Both the position numbers and the translations under genes were made by a program. Shown one piece after another: positions 8,576-15,817 of a stretch of DNA of 64,000 nucleotides. The stretch is taken from contig CAYPRB010000003.1 in NCBI GenBank assembly GCA_964413055.1, positions 62,001-126,000 of the forward strand. Reading direction: 5' to 3'. The stretch comes from UBA3102 sp964413055 (lineage in GTDB: Bacteria; Bacillota; Desulfotomaculia; Desulfotomaculales; Pelotomaculaceae). Positions within the stretch are counted from its first letter, which is position 1. Each line of letters starts with the position of its first letter. A model generated the notes under the pieces. That model saw only the letters and a program-made list of their open reading frames with translations. It made no database searches and was not told the origin of the DNA.

Positions 8576-9136
8576 TTAACCTTTTATTAGAGAAAAGGCT
8601 TCCGCCCGCGTAGCCTCACTTCTTCGAAACAAGCCTCTCACTGCTGAAGTAACGGTTTTTGATCCCGGTTTTTTTACCCCGCGAAAAGTCATACACATGT
8701 GTTCTGCCTCTATCACTACAATGACCCCCTTGGTGTTTAACCTGTGCATGACTGTGTCGGCAATTTGGGAAGTAAGGCGCTCCTGTAACTGGGGTCGTTT
8801 AGCATATCCTTCTACAACTCTTACCAATTTGGATAAACCGGTCACTTTTCCTTCCCTTGGTATATATGCCACATGGGCTTTCCCGTAAAAGGGCAGCAAA
8901 TGGTGTTCACACATAGAGTATAATGGTATATCTTTTACGAGGATCATTTCCTCGTGGTCCTCATAAAATATTTTCTGTAAATGTATCTCAGGGTCCTCCT
9001 GTAACCCGCTAAAAATTTCTTCATACATCCGTGCTACTCTGGCCGGCGTTTCGATTAATCCTTCTCTTTCCGGATTTTCTCCGATAGCCTCAAGAATCAT
9101 GGTTACTGCTTTTTTTATTTTTTCGTGATCGATCAC
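8576..9136 (-). CDS. folE: GTP cyclohydrolase I
   Basis: It converts GTP to dihydroneopterin triphosphate, the first step of both folate and queuosine/preQ0 synthesis. The start is taken at GTG 9136 (186 residues) because GGAGGG ends 7 bases upstream. A TTG five codons further up overlaps that RBS. Zinc-site and active-site motifs are clear: S-M-C-E-H-H-L-L-P-F, Q-E-R-L-T, and E-A-E-H-M-C-M-T-F-R-G-V. It is 20 bases after queE, so here it probably feeds QueD, whose substrate it makes. A dedicated folate role cannot be excluded. Confidence 0.95.
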   Translation of the reverse strand: MIDHEKIKKAVTMILEAIGENPEREGLIETPARVARMYEEIFSGLQEDPEIHLQKIFYEDHEEMILVKDIPLYSMCEHHLLPFYGKAHVAYIPREGKVTGLSKLVRVVEGYAKRPQLQERLTSQIADTVMHRLNTKGVIVVIEAEHMCMTFRGVKKPGSKTVTSAVRGLFRRSEATRAEAFSLIKG

Positions 9137-9156
9137 GGTATTTCCCTCCAAAAAGT

Positions 9157-9894
9157 TTAAAGTTGTTTCAAAATTTTGTGAGTCTGGGGTATAATCCGTA
9201 CGTCGAACAATTTTTTTAACGCCCGTGCTTGCAGAGAAAGCAAGTAAGCGGGTGGCATAGAGCTAACCTTTTCTTTTATACTTACCGGTTGGATGATTAA
9301 GGGCAAGTCCGTTCTGATTTCGGATATTAAAGCGGCTGTTTTTTCTATTTCATCGCAGGTAGTTTTTTCTCCCACCACTATTTTTACAAAGACTTTTTTT
9401 GACGAAGCAATTTTTAAAAATTCCCTGTGTTGTTCCCAAAAAGGAGATAAGCCGGTAGTGCTGGGCAATTTAAAGTCCATCGACACAGTATCAATAAGAT
9501 CGATTATTTTTAAAAGCCTATCCGGCAAGGTTCCGTTGGTTTCAAGATAAATTCCCCGGCGGGTTCCTTTTAACAGTGGAATCAGTTCTTTTAAAAAAGA
9601 GGTGTGCAGTAGTGGTTCTCCGCCGGTAAGGCTGACCGAATGGTGCATTGGCAGATTTAGTGTGGCTGCTGCAGCGGCGGTATTTTCTGGCCGTAACGGA
9701 TTGGGAAGCAATTTGTAATTTCTATGTCCCGGTGTTTCTTCCAAACGGCAGTATAAAGGTTTTTGATGATAGACCGTATCACAAAATGAACAATTAAGGT
9801 TGCAGCCATATAATCTGATAAATACTTGCCTGCACCCCGCCAGCAATCCTTCGCCCTGTACCGATGAAAATATTTCCGTAACGTTTATGGGCAT
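9157..9894 (-). CDS. queE: 7-carboxy-7-deazaguanine synthase (radical SAM)
   Basis: QueE rearranges 6-carboxytetrahydropterin to 7-carboxy-7-deazaguanine. The N-terminus I-F-S-S-V-Q-G-E-G is diagnostic. The CxxxCxxC iron-sulfur motif is C31-x3-C35-x2-C38, and S-L-T-G-G-E-P-L-L binds the methionine end of SAM. The length of 245 fits the family. It lies between the DUF366 gene (4-base gap) and folE in the preQ0 operon. Confidence 0.95.
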   Translation of the reverse strand: MPINVTEIFSSVQGEGLLAGCRQVFIRLYGCNLNCSFCDTVYHQKPLYCRLEETPGHRNYKLLPNPLRPENTAAAAATLNLPMHHSVSLTGGEPLLHTSFLKELIPLLKGTRRGIYLETNGTLPDRLLKIIDLIDTVSMDFKLPSTTGLSPFWEQHREFLKIASSKKVFVKIVVGEKTTCDEIEKTAALISEIRTDLPLIIQPVSIKEKVSSMPPAYLLSLQARALKKLFDVRIIPQTHKILKQL

Positions 9895-9897
9895 CTT

Positions 9898-10461
9898 TTA
9901 TTTTACCCCCCGGACTTTGCAGCGGGCCAGGCGTATTCCCTTTATTTCTTGGGCGTATTGACTGCATATAAAACTACCTAAGCGTGCGATATCGTTATTT
10001 TTGACGCCTAATTCTGCCAGTCCAACCGCTGGCACTGGAGTGTCTTTACTGGATATATTTATCCCGGTGTGAATCATGGTAGATACCGGAGAAAGGGTGG
10101 CAATCGACACGGAAAGTTTCTTTTCATTAAAATAGAGATCGTCACCTTGCCGGCGCAGGTTTACCCTCGTATTATTTTCTATAACCTCTTTAATTATTGA
10201 TATAAAAAGGCGTTGTCGTAAAATTGTTTTTTCAAGGTCCAGGTCAAAATGCTCAATAATATAATGAAGCATATCCGTACTATAGATAACCGCTTGGTTT
10301 TTTACATCTTCCAGGTCAACCATGGCAGAAATTTCTACCGTGCAGGGACCGCGGAAAGACAGTATGCTGTCCCCTTGAACGTCAAAATTGCGTAAGGCCC
10401 ACAATGATGATAGCTGGGTGCCGTCGTATGTTAAGATCTCATTTATAAATCGGTAATGCAC
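9898..10461 (-). CDS. DUF366-like protein in the queuosine operon
   Basis: This 187-residue protein starts at GTG 10461 behind GGAGAGGG. It has no membrane segment and no obvious catalytic signature. The N-terminus (I-L-T-Y-D-G-T-Q-L-S-S-L-W) and the R-G-P-C and T-G-I-N-I-S phrases recall DUF366 (COG2029), a family of unknown function found in archaea and some Clostridia; this call is from memory. It lies between queC (38 bases) and queE (4 bases) on one strand, which suggests a role in, or accessory to, deazaguanine metabolism. One possibility is handling of a pathway intermediate. No function is assigned. Confidence 0.6.
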   Translation of the reverse strand: MHYRFINEILTYDGTQLSSLWALRNFDVQGDSILSFRGPCTVEISAMVDLEDVKNQAVIYSTDMLHYIIEHFDLDLEKTILRQRLFISIIKEVIENNTRVNLRRQGDDLYFNEKKLSVSIATLSPVSTMIHTGINISSKDTPVPAVGLAELGVKNNDIARLGSFICSQYAQEIKGIRLARCKVRGVK

Positions 10462-10499
10462 AGGTACCCTCTCCTGTCAATTATATTATGAAGATCATG

Positions 10500-11162
10500 C
10501 TATACTTCTAATCCCGCTTTTTTAGCTGCCTGCAAGAAAAGCAGGCAGCTTTCGCAACTGCCGCACATTTTTGTTCCTCCCTGATAACAGCTCCAAATAA
10601 GGTGAAAGGGTACGCGAAGTTTCATACCCAATTTTATAATTTCTGCTTTGCTCAGCCTTTGGGTATAGCTGACAACTTTAACTTTATTTAGCGTAGAATA
10701 ACTTAAAGCGTCATTGGTAGCACTTACAAATTCCGCACTGTTATCAGGAAAAGTAATTGCTTCTTCACGGTTAAAGCCGGTAATCACAAAAGCACATTGC
10801 AGTGATTCGGCCAAGGATGACGCAATGTTAATAAACATCCCGTTACGATTGGGTACCCATACTGATTTTGCCGCGGCAGTTGCTGATCTATAGTTATCGA
10901 GACGGTTGACACCGGGTGCCGGTATCTGCTTATCCCGGGTAATCAAAGAACTATTTGTAAACTCTTTTAAAAAGGGAAGTTTTATTATTTTGTGTTGTAC
11001 CCGGTAGTATTCGGCCAGGGCTGCTGCGGCAAAATTTTCATTTTCAGCGGCTTTTTGACCGTAATCAAAAGTAAGACAAAGTGAAACCACGGTATCCTTC
11101 ATAGCAAAGGCGAGAGAAACAGTGGAATCCAAACCGCCGGATAAAAGCACGATACTTTTCAA
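10500..11162 (-). CDS. queC: 7-cyano-7-deazaguanine synthase
   Basis: QueC uses ATP and ammonia to convert 7-carboxy-7-deazaguanine to preQ0. The PP-loop S-G-G-L-D-S-T occupies residues 8-14. Four zinc-binding cysteines are present near the C-terminus (C192, C200, C203, C206). The 220-residue length is normal. The start is a TTG at 11162 with GGAGG 4-5 bases upstream, two bases downstream of the queD stop, which indicates tight coupling. Confidence 0.95.
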   Translation of the reverse strand: MKSIVLLSGGLDSTVSLAFAMKDTVVSLCLTFDYGQKAAENENFAAAALAEYYRVQHKIIKLPFLKEFTNSSLITRDKQIPAPGVNRLDNYRSATAAAKSVWVPNRNGMFINIASSLAESLQCAFVITGFNREEAITFPDNSAEFVSATNDALSYSTLNKVKVVSYTQRLSKAEIIKLGMKLRVPFHLIWSCYQGGTKMCGSCESCLLFLQAAKKAGLEV

Positions 11163-11163
11163 A

Positions 11164-11544
11164 TCAATCTACCTCCAAATATGAAGCGGAGGCAGAAGGA
11201 GACTCCCAAACTCGTACCATAGTTAATTTCACATCTTTATTTTCAATCATTTCCTTTAGAGATATATAAATATGTCTTGCCAGGTTTTCCGCGGTGGGAT
11301 TCTTCCCCTCTTCTTTGAATATTTTTAAATCGTTGAGATGTTGGTGATCAAGATCATTTACTATATTATTTAAACCGGTTTTAATTTCTCCAAAGTCAAC
11401 CAACATTCCTTTTCGGTCAAGGTTTTTCCCCCTGATAGTAACTTCGACCTGCCAGGTATGTCCGTGAAGGCGGGCACATTTTCCGTCATAATCCGGTATG
11501 GAATGTGCTGAAGAAAAACTGTTTCTTACGGTAAGTTCATACAT
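11164..11544 (-). CDS. queD: 6-carboxy-5,6,7,8-tetrahydropterin synthase
   Basis: QueD converts dihydroneopterin triphosphate, the FolE product, to 6-carboxytetrahydropterin. The zinc ligands H14, H27 and H29 (S-S-A-H and L-H-G-H) and the catalytic C23 are visible. The length is 126 residues. It is the first gene of the operon, behind a GGAGG RBS. The leader was inspected for a preQ1 riboswitch and none was recognised. No queF-like or tgt-queA gene is present, so later steps are elsewhere. Confidence 0.93.
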   Translation of the reverse strand: MYELTVRNSFSSAHSIPDYDGKCARLHGHTWQVEVTIRGKNLDRKGMLVDFGEIKTGLNNIVNDLDHQHLNDLKIFKEEGKNPTAENLARHIYISLKEMIENKDVKLTMVRVWESPSASASYLEVD

Positions 11545-11702
11545 ATAGGCAGACCTCCAGTATAATTACTTAATCATTTATAGCTAAATTTTTAAGTCCA
11601 TATTTAGTTTTAATATTCTTTTTAAAAATAATACCAGCAACTTAAAAATGAATAAATAACATGGCAAGTAATATACTAATTCAATTGAAAGGAGTTGACC
11701 AC

Positions 11703-11873
11703 ATGGTTAAAACTAAAAAAAGAAAGGCGTTTATTAGAGAAAAAACGGGTTCGGCTACTATGATTAATTTAGACGGAAAATCCAAACCTGATTTTGACGG
11801 TGATTATTCCGATGATCAGCTAGCTGATGTAAAAAAAAATAAAAAAAATAAAACAACCAAATCTAATAAGTAA
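11703..11873 (+). CDS. Small lysine-rich protein of unknown function
   Basis: The start at ATG 11703 follows GAAAGGAGTTGACCAC and gives 56 residues; a frame open 14 codons upstream lacks an RBS. The N-terminal K-T-K-K-R-K-A-F and C-terminal K-K-N-K-K-N-K-T-T-K-S-N-K are strongly basic, with an acidic D-F-D-G-D-Y-S-D-D middle. It has no cysteine and no membrane segment. The charge pattern would suit nucleic-acid or phosphate binding, or a small spore-associated protein, but nothing identifies it. Confidence 0.6.
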   Translation: MVKTKKRKAFIREKTGSATMINLDGKSKPDFDGDYSDDQLADVKKNKKNKTTKSNK

Positions 11874-11978
11874 AATAGGATAAACTGGTAACTGGCTAAT
11901 AAATCCAGTATGGACTTGGTGCTAATAAGTTAACCGGTTACATAAAGATAATTATAAATGGTTTTGGGAGGTGTTTCA

Positions 11979-12371
11979 ATGCCTTCTATAAAAAAGGAAG
12001 ATTCAAAGATACCGGTTAATTTAACGGCGGTTTTTAAAGGCATTTTGGTTGCCATGGCAATTTGTTTGCTTTTAAGCATCGGAACGGGTGTTTTTTACCA
12101 CGCAACGTTAGTTTCCGAAGGAACCTTGCTCCTCTTTACGGTGTTCATTATCGCTGTCAGTGTTCTTAGCGGTGCACTGGCGGCGGGTAAAGAAGCAGGG
12201 AATAAAGGTCTTTATAACGGTTTGGCGGTAGGGCTGATTTTTTTCCTTGTGATCTGGCTGTTTTCGGAATTAATCATGCCTGGACAGTCAATGTTAAACA
12301 TTATTTATAAACTATTAATCACCCTGTCTGCAGGAGCGGCTGGGGGCATAATAGGGGTCGGTCTTTCATAA
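11979..12371 (+). CDS. TIGR04086 family (YrzE-like) membrane protein
   Basis: The start is set at ATG 11979 because GGGAGG lies 8 bases upstream, giving 130 residues. Four hydrophobic helices are visible, with G-A-L-A-A-G-K-E-A-G-N-K-G between the second and third and a Gly-rich last helix (S-A-G-A-A-G-G-I-I-G). This matches the small four-helix TIGR04086/YrzE family of unknown function common in spore formers. Two hairpins follow. Confidence 0.8.
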   Translation: MPSIKKEDSKIPVNLTAVFKGILVAMAICLLLSIGTGVFYHATLVSEGTLLLFTVFIIAVSVLSGALAAGKEAGNKGLYNGLAVGLIFFLVIWLFSELIMPGQSMLNIIYKLLITLSAGAAGGIIGVGLS

Positions 12372-12397
12372 AAGTCTAATAATCAAGTTTTGCATAA

Positions 12398-12437
12398 TAA
12401 AAGGCATCAAAACCTTTTTTAGGGTTTAATGCCTTAT
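12398..12437. terminator. Imperfect hairpin downstream of the TIGR04086 gene
   Basis: AAGGCATCAAAACC pairs imperfectly with GGGTTTAATGCCTT around a T-rich loop. There is no clear T run on either side, so its role as terminator is uncertain. Confidence 0.45.
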
Positions 12438-12452
12438 TACAGGTAATTCATC

Positions 12453-12495
12453 GGGCATCCTAAATTCAGTATGAATTGGATGCCCAGACTTTTTA
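12453..12495 (+). terminator. Intrinsic terminator
   Basis: GGGCATCC (12453-12460) pairs with GGATGCCC (12478-12485), with an inner AATTC/GAATT pairing. AGACTTTTTATTT follows on the plus strand. It ends the plus-strand transcript and could also stop the flx operon coming the other way. Confidence 0.75.
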
Positions 12496-12518
12496 TTTAC
12501 CTAGTCTACCGTCCTCCG

Positions 12519-13361
12519 CTAGTATTCGGGCGGTAGTTCTTTCAATTGGGCCAGATTGAAAACCGGGCCGTCTATACAAACGTACTTGCTTCCGATATTG
12601 CAGCGCCCACACTTGCCGATACCACACTTCATTTTCATTTCCAGCGTGGTAATGATCTGCTCATCACTAAATCCCAATTTTTCCATGATGGGTAAGGTTA
12701 ATTTAATCAGGATGGGCGGTCCGCATATAATGGCAAATTTATTTTCCGGAGCGGGGCTGACTTCTTCCACATATGGCGGTACAAACCCCACGTGACCTTT
12801 CCACCCCTCTTCTTCGCGGTCAAGGGTGGTGTAAACTTTGGTGTTGGGTATTTTCGGCCAGCGCTCGAAAAGATCGGACTTGAAGCACAGGTCGTCATAT
12901 GAGCGTGCTCCGTAGAGAATTTCCACTTTTCCATAGTCTGACCGGTATTGCTCGGACAAAACGAAATCAATTAAAGAACGCAGGGGCGCCAAAGCTATTC
13001 CGCCGCCGATGAAAAACAAGTCCTTGCCCTTCATCAAATCGTAGGGAAAACAGTTGCCGTATGGACCACGCACACCAATTTTGGAACCTACTTCCAATTG
13101 GTGCAGGGCGTTGGTTAATCTGCCTACTCTTCTTACGCTAAATTCAAGAAATTTCCCCCTGGTCGGTGATGAGGTGATAGAAATAGTTGATTCACCCTCA
13201 CCAAAAACGGATAACTGTGCCACCTGTCCCGGTTTGTTGCCGAATTCCTCCATTACCTGCGGGTCTTCAAACTCCACTGTAAATGTTTTAACATCGCCGG
13301 TTTCATCGACAATTTTGGTAATGGTGGCAGGGTAAGGAGTCAGCGGGATAGGCCTATCCAT
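12519..13361 (-). CDS. flxA: FlxA-like FAD/NAD(P)H-binding oxidoreductase subunit
   Basis: This 280-residue protein has a ferredoxin-reductase fold. The FAD-binding beta-barrel ends at R-G-P-Y-G-N-C-F-P, the nucleotide-binding domain begins at F-F-I-G-G-G-I-A-L-A-P-L-R, and the C-terminus carries a PyrK-type [2Fe-2S] motif C-G-I-G-K-C-G-R-C plus a later Cys. It is homologous to the B subunit of anaerobic sulfite reductase. In flxABCD-hdrABC loci this subunit takes electrons from NAD(P)H and passes them inward. It is the last gene here, overlapping flxB by 8 bases behind GGAGGTGGGG. Cytoplasmic. A sulfite-reductase partner is unlikely because no asrC is nearby. Confidence 0.87.
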   Translation of the reverse strand: MDRPIPLTPYPATITKIVDETGDVKTFTVEFEDPQVMEEFGNKPGQVAQLSVFGEGESTISITSSPTRGKFLEFSVRRVGRLTNALHQLEVGSKIGVRGPYGNCFPYDLMKGKDLFFIGGGIALAPLRSLIDFVLSEQYRSDYGKVEILYGARSYDDLCFKSDLFERWPKIPNTKVYTTLDREEEGWKGHVGFVPPYVEEVSPAPENKFAIICGPPILIKLTLPIMEKLGFSDEQIITTLEMKMKCGIGKCGRCNIGSKYVCIDGPVFNLAQLKELPPEY

Positions 13362-14394
13362 TTTGCCCCACCTCCTTTAAGTCTTTGATAATTGCGGTAA
13401 TATCGATATTTACCGGACACTTAGCGATACACCGCCCGCATCCCACGCAACCGTCAAGGTTATAGCGGTCCATGTGGTATTTTAGTTTGTGCATAAAGCG
13501 GTTGCGCACCCGTTCTTTCTGGGTTGGCCGGGGGTTGTGGCCTCCCGCCATGAGAGTGAAATCGGGAAACATGCATGAATCCCAACAACGATAACGCTCA
13601 CCGGTAAACAAGCCGTTGGTAAGGTCAAAAATATCAAAGCAATGACAGGTCGGACACACAAAAGTGCAAATACCGCAACCCAGACATTTCTCAAATACCT
13701 TTTCCCAGTAAGGCAGTTCAAAGTTGTTGTCCAGTACTTCTTTGACACCGTCCAAGTCTACCTTCCTTACGAACTGTCCGGAAAGTTTTTTCTCGTGTTC
13801 TGCTTTGGCTTTGGCCAGTTGGTCCGTATCTTGCGTTCCGAAGAACTGGCTGTAGGCATCTACCAGTACACGTCCCTTTTCCGTGTTTACTTCAACAAAA
13901 TACTTGTCTCCCAATTCGGTAAACATCAGATCTGAACCGCTTCCGTCGCATGGGCCGGAGTTAAATGCAGTGCAAAAACAAGTACTGGCAACTTTTTGGC
14001 AACTTAAACCTATTATTGTTGTGTTTTCTCTTTTATTGGTGTAATACTCGTCAACAAACTTACCGTGAAAAACAGGATCCAGCGCCAGAATACTTTTTAT
14101 ATCGCACGGCCTGATACCAAATACTACTGTTTTTTCCTCTTCACAAACATTATTAATTTCTAACTTATCCCCTGTATTCGTGTAAGTTAATGTTTTTTCG
14201 GTTTGTGGGAAAAAACATCCTTTTGGTGAAACGTCTGAATTTGTGTAATCTAATGTAATTTCTTGTGCCCCGGAAACCTGCTTAAAAAGAGTTACGGTTT
14301 CGTCTTCACACACCGGAGCAAATAAAGTGTAATCTTGTGCTAGTTTATCAAGTAATTCAGGCAGCTGGCCCTTATTTACAACCCTTGTGTCCAT
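13354..14394 (-). CDS. flxB: FlxB-like 4Fe-4S dicluster protein
   Basis: This 346-residue protein is related to the A subunit of anaerobic sulfite reductase. Two ferredoxin-type clusters lie in the C-terminal third: C-L-G-C-G-I-C-T-F-V-C-P-T-C-H-C and C-V-G-C-G-R-C-I-A-K-C-P. The N-terminal half contains G-I-R-P-C-D-I-K-S-I typical of the family. It is expected to relay electrons between FlxA and the other subunits of the Flx-Hdr complex. It starts at ATG 14394 (AGGTGG upstream) 14 bases after flxC and overlaps flxA. Confidence 0.83.
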   Translation of the reverse strand: MDTRVVNKGQLPELLDKLAQDYTLFAPVCEDETVTLFKQVSGAQEITLDYTNSDVSPKGCFFPQTEKTLTYTNTGDKLEINNVCEEEKTVVFGIRPCDIKSILALDPVFHGKFVDEYYTNKRENTTIIGLSCQKVASTCFCTAFNSGPCDGSGSDLMFTELGDKYFVEVNTEKGRVLVDAYSQFFGTQDTDQLAKAKAEHEKKLSGQFVRKVDLDGVKEVLDNNFELPYWEKVFEKCLGCGICTFVCPTCHCFDIFDLTNGLFTGERYRCWDSCMFPDFTLMAGGHNPRPTQKERVRNRFMHKLKYHMDRYNLDGCVGCGRCIAKCPVNIDITAIIKDLKEVGQNG

Positions 14395-14408
14395 TTCAGT
14401 ACCACCTT

Positions 14409-15371
14409 TTACATAAACTCCTCCGGGTCATCGGTTTTGAACTCTCCCAGTGGCGAAGCCAAATCTTCGATTGATCCGGGGGTGGGAGTTTCAAACAAAT
14501 CACCAATGTCTTTTAGTAACTTGCGATTTAAATTACGTAATGGTATGTCTACCGGGCAAACCCGGTCACATTCACCGCAGTCGACACATCTTCCCGCTAC
14601 GTGAAAAGCCCTGGTTAAATGAAATGCGGTGTTTTCTGAAAGGTTGTTTCTTTTCGAAACCCACATTGGTTTCATTTGGTCGACAAAGCATTCGCGACAG
14701 GTGCATGCCGGACATACATTGCGGCAGGCGTAACAACGCAGACAGCGGCTGAATTTCTTGTCCCAATAGTTGCTTTTTTCTTCTGTCAACAGTTCTTCTA
14801 ATTTCTGTATTTCCCCGAACCTTTCCTCGTAATTTTTAACCGGTTGCTCTTTACCTATTGTAATATCTGCTACTACCGGGTTCGGATTTTCACATGACAG
14901 ACATTTTTGCAGCAGGTAGTCTTTTTTAGGAAACTCATAGTCACCGGAATCGGTTTTTACAGTGAAGCTGTCTTCGTTATTGATTACTTCTTTCAATTGT
15001 GCCGCAGGATCAATTTTATCAGCTGCTTTGTGCCAATCAAGCTGTCCCGGACACGGTATGCCGATAACAATTACCTTATTCCGGTCAATCTGTTGATCTA
15101 CTAAAAGCCGGTTAACTGCTCTGGAGTCACATCCTTTGACTACAACCGCCACGTTGTTTGATTCATTATTGCAGTCAACGAGATATTTAACCAAATTATT
15201 GGCGCAAAACGCATTCCATACCAAATCCTGAGTTTCTTCAGGACTGTTAATAAATATTGGTGTGGTCCGGGTTAATTCCGTTCCCTGACCGAAACCTATT
15301 ACTATATCCGCCTTTTTTTCTTCCAGGAGCTTCTTGGCCTGCTCCCTGAGTTGTTGAGTAACTTCCATCAT
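14409..15371 (-). CDS. flxC: FlxC-like 4Fe-4S dicluster protein
   Basis: This 320-residue protein has an N-terminal domain with V-K-G-C-D-S-R-A-V-N and G-I-P-C-P-G (F420-hydrogenase beta-subunit-like) and two C-terminal clusters, C-L-R-C-Y-A-C-R-N-V-C-P-A-C-T-C and C-V-D-C-G-E-C-D-R-V-C-P. It is the second electron-relay subunit of the Flx module. Its start overlaps the flxD stop (GTATGATGG), so its synthesis probably depends on ribosomes that have read through the in-frame UGA of flxD. Confidence 0.82.
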   Translation of the reverse strand: MMEVTQQLREQAKKLLEEKKADIVIGFGQGTELTRTTPIFINSPEETQDLVWNAFCANNLVKYLVDCNNESNNVAVVVKGCDSRAVNRLLVDQQIDRNKVIVIGIPCPGQLDWHKAADKIDPAAQLKEVINNEDSFTVKTDSGDYEFPKKDYLLQKCLSCENPNPVVADITIGKEQPVKNYEERFGEIQKLEELLTEEKSNYWDKKFSRCLRCYACRNVCPACTCRECFVDQMKPMWVSKRNNLSENTAFHLTRAFHVAGRCVDCGECDRVCPVDIPLRNLNRKLLKDIGDLFETPTPGSIEDLASPLGEFKTDDPEEFM

Positions 15372-15817
15372 ACGATATCATCCCTCATTTTTTTATTCGG
15401 CCCCAGGGATTTTATGGTTTCTGCAATTTCTTTCATCGTAGAGGCAAATTTTGCCCCTTCCGATGCTGAAATCCAGCGGGCATGGAAACGACCTGGTTCA
15501 AAACCGACATATTCCAACAGCCTTTTTAATAGCAGGAAGCGTCTCCTGGCATAATAGTTGCCACTAGCATAGTGGCAGTCACCCGGGTGTCACCCGGAAA
15601 CCAAAACACCGTCTGCGCCCTTCTGAAAAGCTCTTAATACAAACTGAGGGTTAATCCGGCTGGAACATGGAACGCGAATTACACGAACGTTAGGGGGGTA
15701 TTTCATCCTGCTGACCCCTGCCAGGTCGGCGCCGGAATAGGTACACCAATTACAGGCAAAACCAACAATTTTCGGTTCAAAATCGTTGGTTTGAGTTGTT
15801 TCATTTTTTACAGACAC
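15368..15817 (-). CDS. flxD: FlxD/MvhD-family iron-sulfur subunit, selenoprotein with in-frame UGA at codon 76
   Basis: The reading frame starts at ATG 15817, overlaps hdrA by 10 bases, meets TGA at 15592-15590 and continues open to a stop at 15370-15368, giving 149 residues if the TGA is read as selenocysteine. Before the TGA are the MvhD hallmarks P-K-I-V-G-F-A-C-N-W-C (C22, C25), Y-P-P-N-V-R-V-I-R-V-P-C (C51) and K-G-A-D-G-V-L-V-S-G. After it come H-P-G-D-C-H-Y, N-Y-Y-A-R-R-R and W-I-S-A-S-E-G-A-K-F, all conserved family features. In most relatives the UGA position is Cys (G-C-H-P-G-D-C-H-Y). The protein should shuttle electrons from FlxABC to HdrA through a [2Fe-2S] centre. A conventional annotation would truncate it at 75 residues. 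Confidence 0.9.
15559..15592 (-). promoter_or_regulatory. Putative bacterial SECIS element in flxD
   Basis: Directly after the UGA (15592-15590) the minus-strand RNA forms a perfect 8-bp stem, UGCCACUA/UAGUGGCA (15577-15570 with 15566-15559). The apical loop is UGC, with a G at its second base. The loop begins 20 bases after the UGA, inside the 16-37 base window known for bacterial SECIS hairpins. A short palindrome (CACCCGGGTG) lies between the UGA and the stem. Confidence 0.82.

Noticed and set aside
11545..11660. preQ1 riboswitch upstream of queD
   Set aside because: No compact pseudoknot-type motif with the usual C-rich loop and A-rich tail was found in the AT-rich leader.
15590..15592. 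TGA in flxD taken as a true stop, making a 75-residue fragment or pseudogene
   Set aside because: The frame continues with strong family conservation, a SECIS-like hairpin follows, the position is Cys in relatives, and selC is in the window.
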